From the NCBI GenBank assembly GCA_013398955.1, contig VWPU01018735.1, positions 1-64,000 of the forward strand: DNA of 64,000 bases, read 5' to 3'. The position numbers were made by a program, and so were the translations under genes. This document shows positions 36,507 to 47,510 of the stretch, in pieces. The stretch's first letter is position 1. Each line of letters begins with the position of its first letter. Source of the DNA: Callaeas wilsoni (taxonomy: Eukaryota > Chordata > Aves > Passeriformes > Callaeidae). A model generated the notes under the pieces. It was given only the letters and a program-made list of their open reading frames with translations, was not told the origin of the DNA and made no database searches.

Positions 36507-36954
36507 TGATGCCTTAGGATTTTAGCCTTTATATTTTCATATATTTGTAATCCTGCAGTTCTTTATTGTACAACTCTGAGCTCCATACAGTGTGTGAGCA
36601 ACTGCTTTTCCCATATTTGTCAGACACAACAATTCCTCTCCAGGCCTGAGAATCAAGGACACCTCACTGTCTCAGGCCCTGAGAAATGGAAACAAAAGTG
36701 AGTTGGGGGGAGCAAACTGGGAGAATGGGACTGCACTGCCTGAAGCTGTAATTGGACAATTAACCTCTGATATGCAAATGGACAGAACTTATATCTGTCC
36801 CAAAAACGTGTGGCTGTGTCCATCCTGGGTGCAGTCTCTGCGAGACTCCTGTACTGCCCAAGGTGTACTCTGTAAAGGCCTTTTAATAAATACCTACCCT
36901 TCATCCTTTCACTCTGTCTAGCCTCTGTACCTGGTCAGCCTCTACAAGGCATCA
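36507..36954 (+). mobile_element. Solo LTR (448 bp) with perfect 9-bp inverted ends
   Basis: It begins TGATGCCTT and ends AAGGCATCA, a perfect 9-bp inverted repeat. GGGG flanks it on both sides (36503-36506 and 36955-36958), a 4-bp target-site duplication as in gammaretrovirus-like (ERV1) elements, though a G run is weak evidence alone. A TATA-like ACTTATATC lies at about 36787-36795 and AATAAA at 36885-36890, so it points toward CACNA1G. No internal retroviral sequence. It sits just upstream of the CACNA1G CpG island. Confidence 0.8.
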
Positions 36955-38149
36955 GGGGAAGGTGAGAAAGCTGTTTCTAAAGTGGAAAAAAAATTCTAAG
37001 CATTTAGAAGCAGGGTCCTGGCTCAGCCTGGGGATGTCAAAATGCGGGGTGCTGGCAGAAAATCCTTTACTCGGGTCCTGCCGGAGGAAGGTCTGACTCG
37101 GCAGTTGCCAGGAGCGCCCAGAGGGCCGTGCCCCTCGTTCGGGGCCGTGTGTCCCCCGCCTGTTCCCCTGGGCGCTGGGGGCGCGGTCCCCCGCCGTCGG
37201 GACCGGCTCCCTCCGCGGCCGGGACTCGCACCGGCAGAGGGAGCTCCGGCCGCATCCTCCGAGCGGGGGGGACCGGCCGTTCCCACGGCTGGGGGGTGAC
37301 AGGTCCCCCTCCTCTCCTCGGGGCCGGGCCCCCTTGCGAGCTGCTGGCCAGGCTCGTGTCCCCAGCCAGCCCGGGGGCGACAGGCTCGGAACGGGATGAC
37401 CACTGTCGCTCAGCCGGGGACTGGGAGGGGGGAACACCAGGCGGTGACCCACATGCACCGAGCCCAGCAGCACGGTCTCTGCTCTGGAGAGGTCTCCCCC
37501 CTCAGGCGAGGGGAGACGGGGCAGGGGTCAACCCCTGGGGACGCGCAGCAGGGCGAGGATCTCGTGCAAGGCTCAGGCAGCACTCGGGAGGGTTCCGTAC
37601 CGGCTCCTGCAGCCCTCGGCACTGTGGCCCTGCCGGCCTTGCTCTCCTGGCGCTCTTCTCTCCCGCAAGAGAGACCGCGCGGGGCGGTCTACCCCCGCCG
37701 CATCTCTCCCCCTTGCCTCCCCCCGGCTTCCCCCTCTCCCGGTGCTGCAGTGTCCCACCGGGGGTTGCCTCTGCCTAACGCGGTGTGGGGCTTTCCCGCT
37801 CTTCCCCGCCCCCAGCGCTCTGCGCTTCGCGTCCGCGTTGTTCCCCTGCACCCCCGCAGGGCAGGGGGTGCCCAGCCCCGGTGCCCGGGTGGGTGCGCCC
37901 CGTCCAGCCCCGCCGGCGACCGCGCTGCCCGTCCAGCTGTGCCCCCGGACGGACACGCGCGGCAGCCAATGGGGAGGCGCTGGGGGGCCGCGGGCGCGCC
38001 CCCATTGGCGGCGCGGGGAGGAGGAGCCGGGACTTGAAGTTGGAGTGAGGGATCCAGCTGTGCGGAGCGCTCAGCGCGGCCGCTGCGGGAGCATCCTCCG
38101 CTGCCGCCCGTCCCCGGGGCGCCGAGCAGCATCCCCCCGTCCCGGGCAG

Positions 38150-38185
38150 ATGTTGGGGCGCGGAGGGGACAGGCAGAGCCGCTAA
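38150..38185 (+). promoter_or_regulatory. CACNA1G: Upstream open frame 1 in CACNA1G leader
   Basis: ATG to TAA, 11 codons plus stop. It counts only if transcription starts upstream of it, which the promoter boxes suggest. Confidence 0.4.
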
Positions 38186-38373
38186 GGGCGTCCCGCCCCG
38201 CGGGTAGGGGCCAGCACCGGGGGCCGCCCCGCCGCCGCCTTCCTGCCCGCGTCTCGGCCGGCTCAGGCCCCCGGAGGCACGGCGAGGAGGCGCTACGGAG
38301 CCCGCAGACGGCAGGGCAGGACGAGGGGGGCGGTTCGGCCCCGGCGGGGGGCAAGGCAGTGGCTCGCCCGGCC

Positions 38374-38391
38374 ATGCCACCCCGGCGCTGA
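38374..38391 (+). promoter_or_regulatory. CACNA1G: Upstream open frame 2 in CACNA1G leader
   Basis: Five codons plus TGA, start in context GCCATGC. Confidence 0.4.
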
Positions 38392-38429
38392 AGCCGCCTC
38401 GCCGCAGCCCCCAGCCCCCCGGCCCCGCC

Positions 38430-38447
38430 ATGGCCGCGCCACTCTAG
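38430..38447 (+). promoter_or_regulatory. CACNA1G: Upstream open frame 3 in CACNA1G leader
   Basis: Five codons plus TAG. Its start, in GCCATGG, is an excellent Kozak match. It ends 57 bases before the main start, so reinitiation is possible. Confidence 0.45.
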
Positions 38448-38504
38448 GCGTCCCACCGGCTCGCCCCGCGTAGCCCCGGCTCCCCCGGGGCCGCCGGCCG
38501 GAGA

Positions 38505-38746
38505 ATGGACGAAGATGGACTGCGAGCGGCCGAGGAGTATCCGGAGCCGGGCAGAGCCAAGACTTTCATCCGCCTTAATGACTTGTCTGGGGCCGGGGGC
38601 CACCCGGGGCCGGGGGACAGGGAGGCGGGCAGCGGCGACTCGGAGGCGGAGGCGCTGCCCTACCCGGCGCTGGCCCCCGTCGTCTTTTTCTACCTGAGCC
38701 AGGAGAGCCGGCCGCGGAGCTGGTGCCTCCGGCTGGTCTGTAACCC
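38505..38746 (+). CDS. CACNA1G: CACNA1G (Cav3.1 T-type calcium channel), first coding exon, partial gene
   Basis: This exon encodes residues 1-80 and two bases of codon 81 (CC, proline whatever follows). It corresponds to the cytoplasmic N-terminus of the low-voltage-activated calcium channel alpha-1G pore subunit, ending just before segment IS1. Recognition rests on [30 protein letters not shown] and [12 protein letters not shown], which match human Cav3.1 closely, and on position after SPATA20. The start has a strong context (A at -3, G at +4). The exon ends at a GTATCCTTT donor, a U12-type site. The next exon, which should start near the human WFERISM segment, was not seen before the window ends, so intron 1 exceeds 25 kb. 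Nothing suggests a pseudogene. Confidence 0.93.
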
Positions 38747-38755
38747 GTATCCTTT
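38747..38755 (+). promoter_or_regulatory. CACNA1G: U12-type 5' splice site of CACNA1G intron 1
   Basis: GTATCCTTT matches the minor-spliceosome donor consensus (A/G)TATCCTTT at all nine positions, and it falls exactly where the homology with human Cav3.1 ends. A strong conventional donor, GAG|GTAAGC, lies 28 bases downstream (38775-38780), but its use would change the phase from 2 to 0. Confidence 0.8.
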
Positions 38756-41700
38756 GCAGGTGTTCGGCGGCGAGGTAAGCCCCACGGAGCCCCCACGCCC
38801 CCGGAGTGGCCGGCAGGGCGAGAGACACCTCCTATCTGGAGCCCACCGGGTGATGGGGAAGGAGCCGAGGTTGGGGAGGACCCGTCATCCGCCGTCCCCA
38901 GGGTAGCGAGGGGCACCCGGCGATGCTCGCCCCCTCCCCGGTGCTTGCCCGGGAAGTTTTCTGCGCTGTTGCAGGGGTTCGGCGGTCCATGTCGGGGTGC
39001 GGGGCTCTCCTCCTGCAGGGCTCCCCTCCCCCGGCGGCCCCGCCGAGATGCCGCGGCTCCCACGGGCTTTAGCGCTCCATTCCACAGGGACTCGGAGTGG
39101 GAGCTGCTGGGGACCATTCTTCCCCGGGGATCGACCGTCTCCGGTCCCGCTCCCTTGACACACCGAGGGATCCTAACCTCGGTCTCTAGCCTTGCGGATC
39201 AGTTCTTCCTCTCTGATCCCGTTTCTTGCCCATTTTAGGCTCCCTGGTCCCTTCCCCGAGGGTTTGTGAAGGGGATGAAGTCTGGAGGGAGGCGGAGGTT
39301 TTGGGGAGTTGGGTTGCTGCCCAGCTCCAGGGTCCCTAAATAATTCAGGGTGCTCGAGGCCCGTCGAAGGGCCCGTTCTCTGCAGTCCCCCGGGAGATGC
39401 TCCTTGCTTGGAGGGGTTGGTGCAGATTGGGGGTCATAATCCCCTGGGTGTGCATTGGCCAAAGGCAGCTGTTTGTCAGATCCTGGGGTGAGCCACGACT
39501 CCCCCCAAAGGCTTCTGATCTTCTTCCAAGCTCCCTATCTGCTCTGGCACAGGCCGAGCCGCTTTAGTCAAGTTTAAGCTTTTAAAAGAAGGGGGAGGTG
39601 GAGGGGGGAAATAGAGGAAACAATAGAAAAATATCTTCTTTCCACGGTCTTGGAGTCTTTAAAGCTTGCTTTTGGAACTGAGTTGCAATCAGCACATGGC
39701 TTGTAGCATTCTGAATATTTTGCCATCCTCAAACTCCAGTTTCATTTATTATTTGCAGAAACAAAATCCTGATATTAAATAAAGTGAAGCGATGTGGCTT
39801 CCAGCAGGGGCTGGTACAGGAGAGGCAGCTGCTTCCCAGGAAGTTCCCGCGTCCGTGCTGTGCTGCCGGCGCAAGAAGCAGGCGAGTAGGTCTGGGCAGC
39901 AGCCCCACATCTGGAGGGGGAGAGGCTGAGAGGACATGTTACATGGTACAGAGGACCAGAATACCCTGTGCTAGTCCTCCTCCACTCCTGGTGTGTGGAG
40001 CTGTTAGGAATTACATCTCAGCTGAGGCTGGTGTGCTTGGGAAGAGCGGTGAGGGTCTGCTGGAATTGTAAATATTGTTTTACTTGAGCTTCAGCAATGA
40101 TTTCTTTGTTCAACAGGCTGCCTTCTCTCCTAAAATGTCCCCCAGGAGGGAAAAATCCAAGATTTCTCTTCCCAGTCATGAATACTCAGCAGCTTCTCCC
40201 CAGATTGCTTTCAGACCAGCTAAACAGTTCAAAGCTGCCTTTATTTAAACATCTTAGGAAATATCGCAACTTTGTGAAGCCTTCTGTTTTGGAAAGAAAT
40301 ATTAATGAGAGGCTGCAAGTCAGTGTATTCTTGTTGCCTACTATGACTAATATTATTTATGATTGCTGGTTTAAATATGTTTCCAAACCTCTGTGGTTTT
40401 TGTTTTTTTTTTTTAATTTTTAATCTTTGAAATGATGTTTTGAATCTGATGTTAACACCTGCATGTCTTAGAGTTTTCAGTAAAATCCTCCACCCCAGTA
40501 GTGGCTTGAAATATGTTTTCTCCTCTGTGGCTGCAAAAACAAGCTGATTAACTTTTGTCCTTGGAAAATTAGTGGTATTGTGGGCACCTGCAAACACCAC
40601 TGCATGTGGGGGATGAGCATTAAGTGCAGTCCCACTAGCTGGGATTTTTGTCACCCGTTTTTCACTTGTTACTGACAGAGAAAGGATCTTGCCAGGAGTC
40701 CTGGGGCCACAGGGGTGATGCTGTGGATCTTTGAGTTGTGTGGCTGCATGCAGCTGTTTGTTTTCAGGGTCACTGACCCAGAATTGGGGGAGTTTATTTA
40801 AAAACAACACAAAAAAAAGCAGTTCAGCCTTCAGATGAGAGGAAGGCAGTGGCTACTTTGGTACTTGCACTGTGTCCCATCACTTGCCGGGCTGTTCAGC
40901 AGAGCATTGCCTTGCTCATCCCTTTGCCTCTCTGCCGCTCCAGTGCTGGAGCTGAGCCTGCTCTTGTTTATATTTATTACTTTTATTTTTTTTTATTTAG
41001 TGTGGTGGCCCCTCTCAGGCTGTAATCTTCTAGGAATCGTGCCCCAGTGTTAAAACCATGTAATCATGTTGCTGGTAAGTCTTTCTTGCCACCAGCTGCC
41101 CTGCAGAGGAGTGACAGTTCTTTGGCTGATGTGGCTGGCGAATCCTGCCCCAGCTCTGGAGGGGTTTGGAGCTTTCACTGCCTTCTGCCACTCTCTCAGG
41201 CAGATTTTACCTTTCTGCGTTGGCTCCTGCAGAAACTGGATGGGAGGACTCGGCTTTAAGCTGTGCTGATGGAGATGCAGAACTTGGGGCTTTTCCAGGC
41301 AGGTTTGTGGTACTCTAATGTGACTGATAAAATTTACTGGTGATGGGGCATCAGAAGGAAGTGCAGGACTCACTCTTGCCCAGGAAGGACAGTTTGTACC
41401 CCTGAGGTGCAGCTGGAACTCCTAGGATTCTGCTCTATATCCATGTCCAGGCAGTTTGTGTGGCTGTGGTACCTGAGACCGGGTTAGGGGAGGGTGATGG
41501 TTGAGGTGCTGAGTATCCAGCAGGGATGCAAAGTCCTGTTGAGGTGGTTTTTTGGGATTTTCTGCCATGTTTCTGTCCAGAGCATCCTCTGCCTGGACCA
41601 GGGAGCTTTTTCTCTTGCTCTCTGGAGCAGAGATGTGAGGTACTGTGTTGCTCTCCTGCTCCTTCTCTCCCTTAGGGCAAGAAAAAGGTCATGAAGTTTC

Positions 41701-42931
41701 TCCTGATCCAGAAACTTTCCAGAGCCTGAAACCTTGGGACTTTTAAGTCTAAACATGTACCAGATGGCCAGCCTGTCCTCCCCCTCCACTCCATTATGGT
41801 CTTTGAGTGAAAACCTCTCTGGGAGCCACGAGGACCTGGGGGATGAGCCTGGATGACAGCCTGCATCTTCCTAGTGGCTCTGAGGTGGAAGGTTCTTCCC
41901 TGAGTGAGAACTGCCTGGGTCAAGAGGGAAGAAGGAGCAGGGACAAGTTTAGTGATCACAGTGCTGGACCCACAAGCTCCGAGATGGGAAAGGCTGTGGC
42001 ATATGCAGGGTGTCCTGCATATGTATGCATGCTGGCGAGGCCGTGAGAGGGGAAGCAGGAGTCTCTGAAGGGGAGAAGAGAGGAGGCAAGCTGGTTACTT
42101 GACTTTCACTTGTAAAATAAAAGCACCATGAAGGATGGGAAGATGAAAGGCTATATCAGGGTCTGTGCCAGGCTGCTCCTGTGATCAGAGACAAGAAACG
42201 AGGCTATTTCTTGAGAGTTGTGAAGTGATTGAAGAGCGGGGATTGAGAAAGTGGGGAGGATGCTACCACTTGGCATTAAGAGCTCTGAATAGAGAAATAA
42301 CAGTGTAACTGAAAGGGCCTGTGATATCTATTGTAGTACTGAAAACTGCCTCGTCCCCCACGCCTCCCTGCCTGCAGAGCGCTGCTGCCTGGAGAGCAGC
42401 ACACGGCAACGGGGCGCTGCAAAAAGCTGCTGGAAGGTACCATTCCTGAGGAGAGCTACCCAAATTGGCTGAAATCCTGTTTTTTCCTCCTGGTTTGGAG
42501 AGCGGAGGGCAGCTCTGCAAATTCCCTCTCTAGGAAAGGGAGGCTTGGGTGGCGCCGGGAGGAGTGCTCCCATCCCACCTGGCTGCTCTGTGGCACAGTC
42601 CCTGGGACTTGGGGTTTGGGAATGGCTTTGGCAAAGAAACATGTCTTGATCCAGTCACAGAAACCAGCCTTGCCTTCTGTCTGCAATGAAACTGAGAGGA
42701 CTCTTCCAGCAGCTGCCTCACATGGCTCTGCTCGCTCCCCAGTAGAGAGAGCTGGGTGACCAAAGCTGGGTCCTGGGGAGGTGCCGATTGCCCCCAACTC
42801 CTGTTGGAAGTTGCAGATGCCCAGACACCTCCAGGAATGGGTCTGGAGCCCACATGGCCTCAGACCAAGGTGTAGCTGAGATCTGCACCAGGCTGGCTCA
42901 CGGGATGGCTGGAGCTGCTGTGCTAGAGCTT

Positions 42932-43013
42932 GGTGCTTCATGGAAGGCAGCGCTGACCCCACTGAGGGCACAGGTGCTTCATGGAAGGCAGCGCTGACCC
43001 CACTGAGGGCACA
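42932..43013. repeat. Exact tandem duplication, 2 x 41 bp
   Basis: Units 42932-42972 and 42973-43013 are identical at all 41 positions. Perfect identity in non-coding DNA implies a recent duplication, or an assembly artefact. Confidence 0.95.
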
Positions 43014-44348
43014 GTCAGCCCTTGCTGAGCTCACCCTGTGCCCTGGTCTGTGTTGGAACCACTCTGTGCTGGTCCGGCTGGATCCAGCTCTTCAGGAGGG
43101 GTGTGTCTGTGTGTCGGACTGCACCAGAGCCAGGACCTCCTGCCTGGTGGGCAGTGAGACCTGAGGCTGCTGAGCTGTGTTGTGGTTTGGGCTCCCCAGC
43201 CCACGCAGTGCCCCCCGGTACCCCTTTTCATGGGAATGCCCGTGGTGAGTGCAGTGGGCAAGTGTAACACCTGTCACCTTGTGGGAGATTGCGGTGTCCT
43301 CACCCTCTCTCAGCCATGTCAGCTCATGAGGAAAGCCAGGGACTGCTTGTGCTGCTCTTTGAAGAGTTCAGTGTGGTGCAGGGTTAAAAATATCTCTTTT
43401 TTTTGGTTATCAAAAGGGTGTGTTTTTTGGAGCGAGTGCACATGGTGTCCTTTACACTTCTATACATTTGTTCCAGCCCCACTTCAGAGTTCAACAAAGC
43501 AAAACACTTTGATTTGACAGGTCAGATCTGAAATGGACCTTGTTTTCATTTAAAAACCCTACAAAGGAGTCAGAATCCATTTGCTTCACCTGTGTCTGAT
43601 CCATCCCAGGGCACCTGAGCTGGTTTCTCTCCCGTGACCCAGTTCGCCAGTTGGTGCCTCCTGGTCCTCCCTGGACAGATGGAATTTCTCCCGCTGTGGC
43701 TGAGCCTCTGCTGTCTCTGTGCCCCTTCCCTGGCTCCTGGGGAGAAAAGAAACCTGACTTGTCTGGCTGATGCCCAGCGGAGGGGGCTCCCACAGCCCTC
43801 CTGGCTGAGACGGAGCATCCTGCTGCTCCCAGGGCAGGCGCTGGCGCCTCCCTGGGCTCACTCCAGCTCCTGCGTGACTGCCTCCTGAAGAAATAGGACC
43901 CATCACCTTTTAACAAGGGCAGAACAGGGGTGCTGTGGTTATTTCGCTCCTCTCAGGAGACAAATAACTGCAAGTCCTCTTCCCTGCTGTTCACAAACCT
44001 TTCAGGAGCTCAGCGGGAGCAGCAGGCAATGTTCATTTCCCAGAGCTGGGCCAGCATTCCTCTCATGCCTGCCACCCTGGAAGAGCCAGGAGCAGCTTGA
44101 TCCTAATCTAGACCTCATCTCAGCAGCTCTCTGGACCCATCCATCGCCCAGCCGTGCCAGCAGCCAGGCACTTCCTTTGCTCCCTGCCTGTGTATGTGTT
44201 TTTTAAGGAGATTCTTCTGCAAATTCCCTCTTCCAGGCTGTTGTGTCACATCTGGAAGTTTGTGTAGGAGTTTATCCAAATGCTGGAGTACAGCGCAGCT
44301 TTTTCTCATTTAAAAATCATAGGCTGGCATTTTGAAGCTGGCTGGGGT

Positions 44349-44362
44349 GGGGGGGGGGGGGG
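44349..44362 (+). repeat. G14 homopolymer
   Basis: Fourteen consecutive G in a purine-rich stretch, which could form a G-quadruplex. Length may be unreliable in sequencing. Confidence 0.9.
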
Positions 44363-44433
44363 AAGGAAGGGGAGAGGGAAGCTGTCTGCCAAAAAGGAGA
44401 CTGGAGCAGAGGAATCGTAATGACTTCCAGAAG

Positions 44434-44478
44434 TTTTCTTTCTTTCTTCCTTTCTTGCTTTCCCTCTCTCTCTCTCGG
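44434..44478 (+). repeat. Pyrimidine-rich (CTTT)/(CT) tract
   Basis: About 45 bases, almost all C and T, ending in a run of CT dinucleotides. Simple repeat. Confidence 0.85.
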
Positions 44479-44679
44479 CTCACAGACAAAAGGCTCGGCC
44501 TCGTGCAGTTCATGGTTATGTCATCCCGGTGCGGGGAGCCCCGGCCGGGAGGGGTGGCTCCTGCCTGGAGACCCCGCGCTGCTCGGGGACAGCTCTGCTT
44601 TGGCTCCTTGCAGGAAATCTGGAACACGGGCTCCCGTGTGGGGTGGGAGAGCGTCTCTGGAGACTTGCTTGGTATCAGT

Positions 44680-44760
44680 TCGCAGAATATTCTGAGCTGG
44701 AAGGGACACACAGGGATCATCCAGTCCAACTCTTAAGTGAATGGCCCGTATGGGGCTGCT
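44680..44760 (-). mobile_element. CR1-derived fragment, antisense
   Basis: The sequence CAGAATATTCTGAGCTGGAA followed by GATCATCCAGTCCAACTC and GTGAATGGCCCGTATGGGG is typical of avian CR1 read antisense. Only about 80 bases survive. Confidence 0.7.
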
Positions 44761-46288
44761 TTTCATCTAGGGCCAGGAGCCGAGGCAGGGTGGCTGAGAG
44801 GGGATCCCAGCTCTCTCTCAGCCCCTCCTCATGCCCAGGACAGGAGGTTCAGACAGGCGGCTGGTGATTTGGGATGAGGTTGGACCGCCCCAGCCGCCAC
44901 TCATCCATGAGGCTGACGTGTCTCCCATCAGACTCTCTGCTCTCACCTTGATCAGCTTTTGTGTTCTCTGCCCTGTTCAGTATGTGGGGTGTTGGAGCCA
45001 GTGTGGAAGTGCCCAGGATTTTATAATGCACAGAAAATTTTCTGCTTCCTTCTCTCCCCACACTCCCTGCAGAAGCTTTGGCATCATGCTGAAAAATGCT
45101 GCTTTCTCATTTTTATTTTAAACTCTCTTTCATTTTGGTTTTTTCCCCATTCCAAAAAGACCAAGTTTTGGATTACCCCAAGTTCCCTGCCCAGGTTTCT
45201 CTCAACTCTCCTGTATTTCCTACTGTTTTGCTGGAAGGGAGCAAAACCTTTGGCCAAAATGAACCTCCCTGATGGCTTTTTCACTTGGATCATGAACTCA
45301 TTTTCCTTTGGCAGAGGACCTATGGGAAGCCTTTGCTCCCGGCAGCTTTGCTGGCTGGGAGTAGAGTCTGAGGGAATGGGGCCGTCCTTGGGGAACTGTG
45401 GAAGGAGCATCCAGAGTCAGGTTGGGAGGGCTTTGAAGCTTCACTGTGGTTTGGAGAGGGTTGAATTTCCTAGTTAATTAGGAGGCCTAAGTGTTTCTGG
45501 GTTTGTTACAAGGCCAGATCGTGGCTTTCCCTTCCCCAGCGCCTTGGCTCTCTGCTGAGCAAACTAGATGTGAAATGTTCCCTTTGGATGGTGATGCACA
45601 CAGAGGTTTCCCCCAACCTGGGTTCGTTTGGCTTTAGCTTTCTCCAGCCTTAGCCTCTCACCCAGGAATCTGGCCTGGTGCTAAGAAATAAAACAAACAA
45701 AAAAAAGGGAGGAAATTCTCATGGTTTTATATAACGGAGTGAGTAACGACTGGTCGTGCTTTGGGATGCTCTCACATCTGCTTCCTACCAAAGCCCCAGC
45801 AAAGAAGCTTCGAGCAGATGGAAAAAACATATTTTTCAGCCTGAATATTTGCTGAGAGAAGCTTTGAGGCTTGCTCTCTGTGCTGGCTGCCGTGGTGCTG
45901 GTTAGTGCCTTACGGGAAAGGGCTCTTGGGGTGCCAGGAACAGCATCCCGTGCCTGAGGTGCAGCACGGCCGGGCAGCTCCTAGCAGGAACTGTGGCTGT
46001 GCACACGTGTGCAGGACCGGGATGTGCCTGTGACTCAGCCCTCAGAAGTTCATTGGCTTAGTCACAAGTAGATGGAAATTGTCTATTGGTTTGGCTCCCA
46101 TGCCTGAAATGTTGTTTTGGTTGGGATTTTTAGCGTGTTTCCTAGGCGCAAGGGACTGGCCGCTGTTTGGTGTTGGGGTTTTTTGGTCACCTATGTCATC
46201 CCAGTTTTCTCTCTCTCTCTGCCAGGATGCAAAATCCAAGGGCAAGGGCGGAAGAGGGCTGAAAATGGGAACAAAATGCTAGCACAGG

Positions 46289-46620
46289 TGATGACTGAGA
46301 GCTGGGAGCTTGGCACAGACAAGCTTATAAAGAAAAGGGGATTTATTTACTGTAATCCAGGCACTAGCACCACACTTACAGGGTTCCTGGTGCAAACCAT
46401 CCTTACATTTATCTCTAATTTGGTTCTCTTCTAAGAGGTTTCCCTCACTGCATCCACTGAACCAGCTTCGAGATGTTCCCTAACCCTGGGGGCTGAAGGT
46501 AAACCCACAGCCAACAGCAGTGGAGCTGGCCAAGGGGACTCACAGAGATTCACCCACCTTGGCAGCCCAACCCGGGGCGTTTTATGCCTCCAGGATTTCC
46601 TGTGATGCATAACTTCATCA
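46289..46620 (-). mobile_element. Possible solo LTR (332 bp)
   Basis: It starts TGATGACTG and ends CTTCATCA on the + strand, with 6-bp inverted termini TGATGA/TCATCA. Read on the minus strand, an AATAAA-type signal (TTTATT near 46344) lies about 60 bases before the end, as in an LTR. I could not find a matching target-site duplication, so the assignment is tentative. Confidence 0.35.
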
Positions 46621-46884
46621 GGTCATGTTTCGCACTCCCTCCTCCTGCGTTATTGACCGCCTCTGTGCTCCCTCCCGAGATGCTGGTGGCCAGAGCAGCC
46701 CAAGGCAGAGCCCTCCCCTGCCCAGATGGTGAACAGGGCTTGTTAATGATTTGTTAATTCAATTAGAAAGTGCTTGTTAACCCATGGCGAGGTTGAAGCT
46801 GCCTTCTGGAGGGCAGGGCTCAGCCCCATGCCTGCGACTCCTGCTGCCAAAACATTTATTTAGTGTTAAACTGCCAGCCATGCT

Positions 46885-46892
46885 ATGCAAAT
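46885..46892 (+). promoter_or_regulatory. POU octamer motif (ATGCAAAT)
   Basis: An exact octamer inside an AT-rich block (46850-46920) that also contains several TAAT cores. Single motif, function inferred. Confidence 0.3.
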
Positions 46893-47224
46893 AAAGATGC
46901 TAATCATGAATAAGGTTCATTTTTAACTCTGGGTTGAGACTAGACTCAGGAAGAGACCTGCTCCTGGGAGGGGAGAAGGTGGTGGGAGCTCTGCTGTGGG
47001 TATGTGTGCAACTCCCAGGGCCAGGTTGGGTGGATCCTGTGGAAAGGAACAAATGTCTCTGCTCCTGCTTGGCCCCAGGGTCTGCAGGAATAAAATGTTC
47101 CTTCTGCTGTGGGTGAACGAGGCTTCTAAGCATTTGATGGGCTGCTCTTTAACCAGTTTCCTCCGCTTCAGTGCTAGCTGCTAATAACACGAATCCCAGG
47201 TCTGGGCTGGTGGTCCCCATGCCT

Positions 47225-47510
47225 GTGGTGGATGCAAAATGTCTTTAATTTGGGAACCATCATGTCTAGATAGCCTGGCTGTAGCAATTCTACCTTAATG
47301 AGAGAAAACAAACTCCAGTAAGAATGATAAATAATGGAGCCCTCTGATGCTCCATTGAATTAATGTTTGTCCGGGCAGATAGGGAGGAAAGGAATTAAAT
47401 TAATATCTGACTTGTAACTGCTACTGTATGTGGTTATTGACTTATCTTGCTTTGGAGGGCCATAAATATGTCTCAGGATATACCCCTGAGACCATAATCT
47501 GCTCAGGATC
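47225..47510. other. AT-rich candidate conserved non-coding element
   Basis: About 285 bases of non-repetitive AT-rich DNA with ATTAAT cores and a small perfect stem, ATGGAGC and GCTCCAT separated by 8 bases (about 47334-47355). It contrasts with the GC-richer flanks and has no coding potential. Confidence 0.35.

Larger units (their letters stand above)
36955..38504 (+). promoter_or_regulatory. CACNA1G: CACNA1G CpG-island promoter and 5' leader
   Basis: GC content rises sharply from about 37030 and stays high to about 39080, through exon 1. Two oppositely oriented CCAAT boxes lie at 37966-37970 (CCAAT) and 38004-38008 (ATTGG), 33 bases apart, with GC boxes between and around them, which suits a TATA-less promoter bound by NF-Y and Sp1. 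The transcript probably starts after 38010. Three very short upstream open frames follow before the main ATG. Confidence 0.6.

Noticed and set aside
37689..38828. 379-codon open frame on the minus strand across CACNA1G exon 1
   Set aside because: It lies in a CpG island where stop codons are rare, has a Pro/Arg/Gly/Ala composition with no domain, and overlaps a recognised exon on the other strand.
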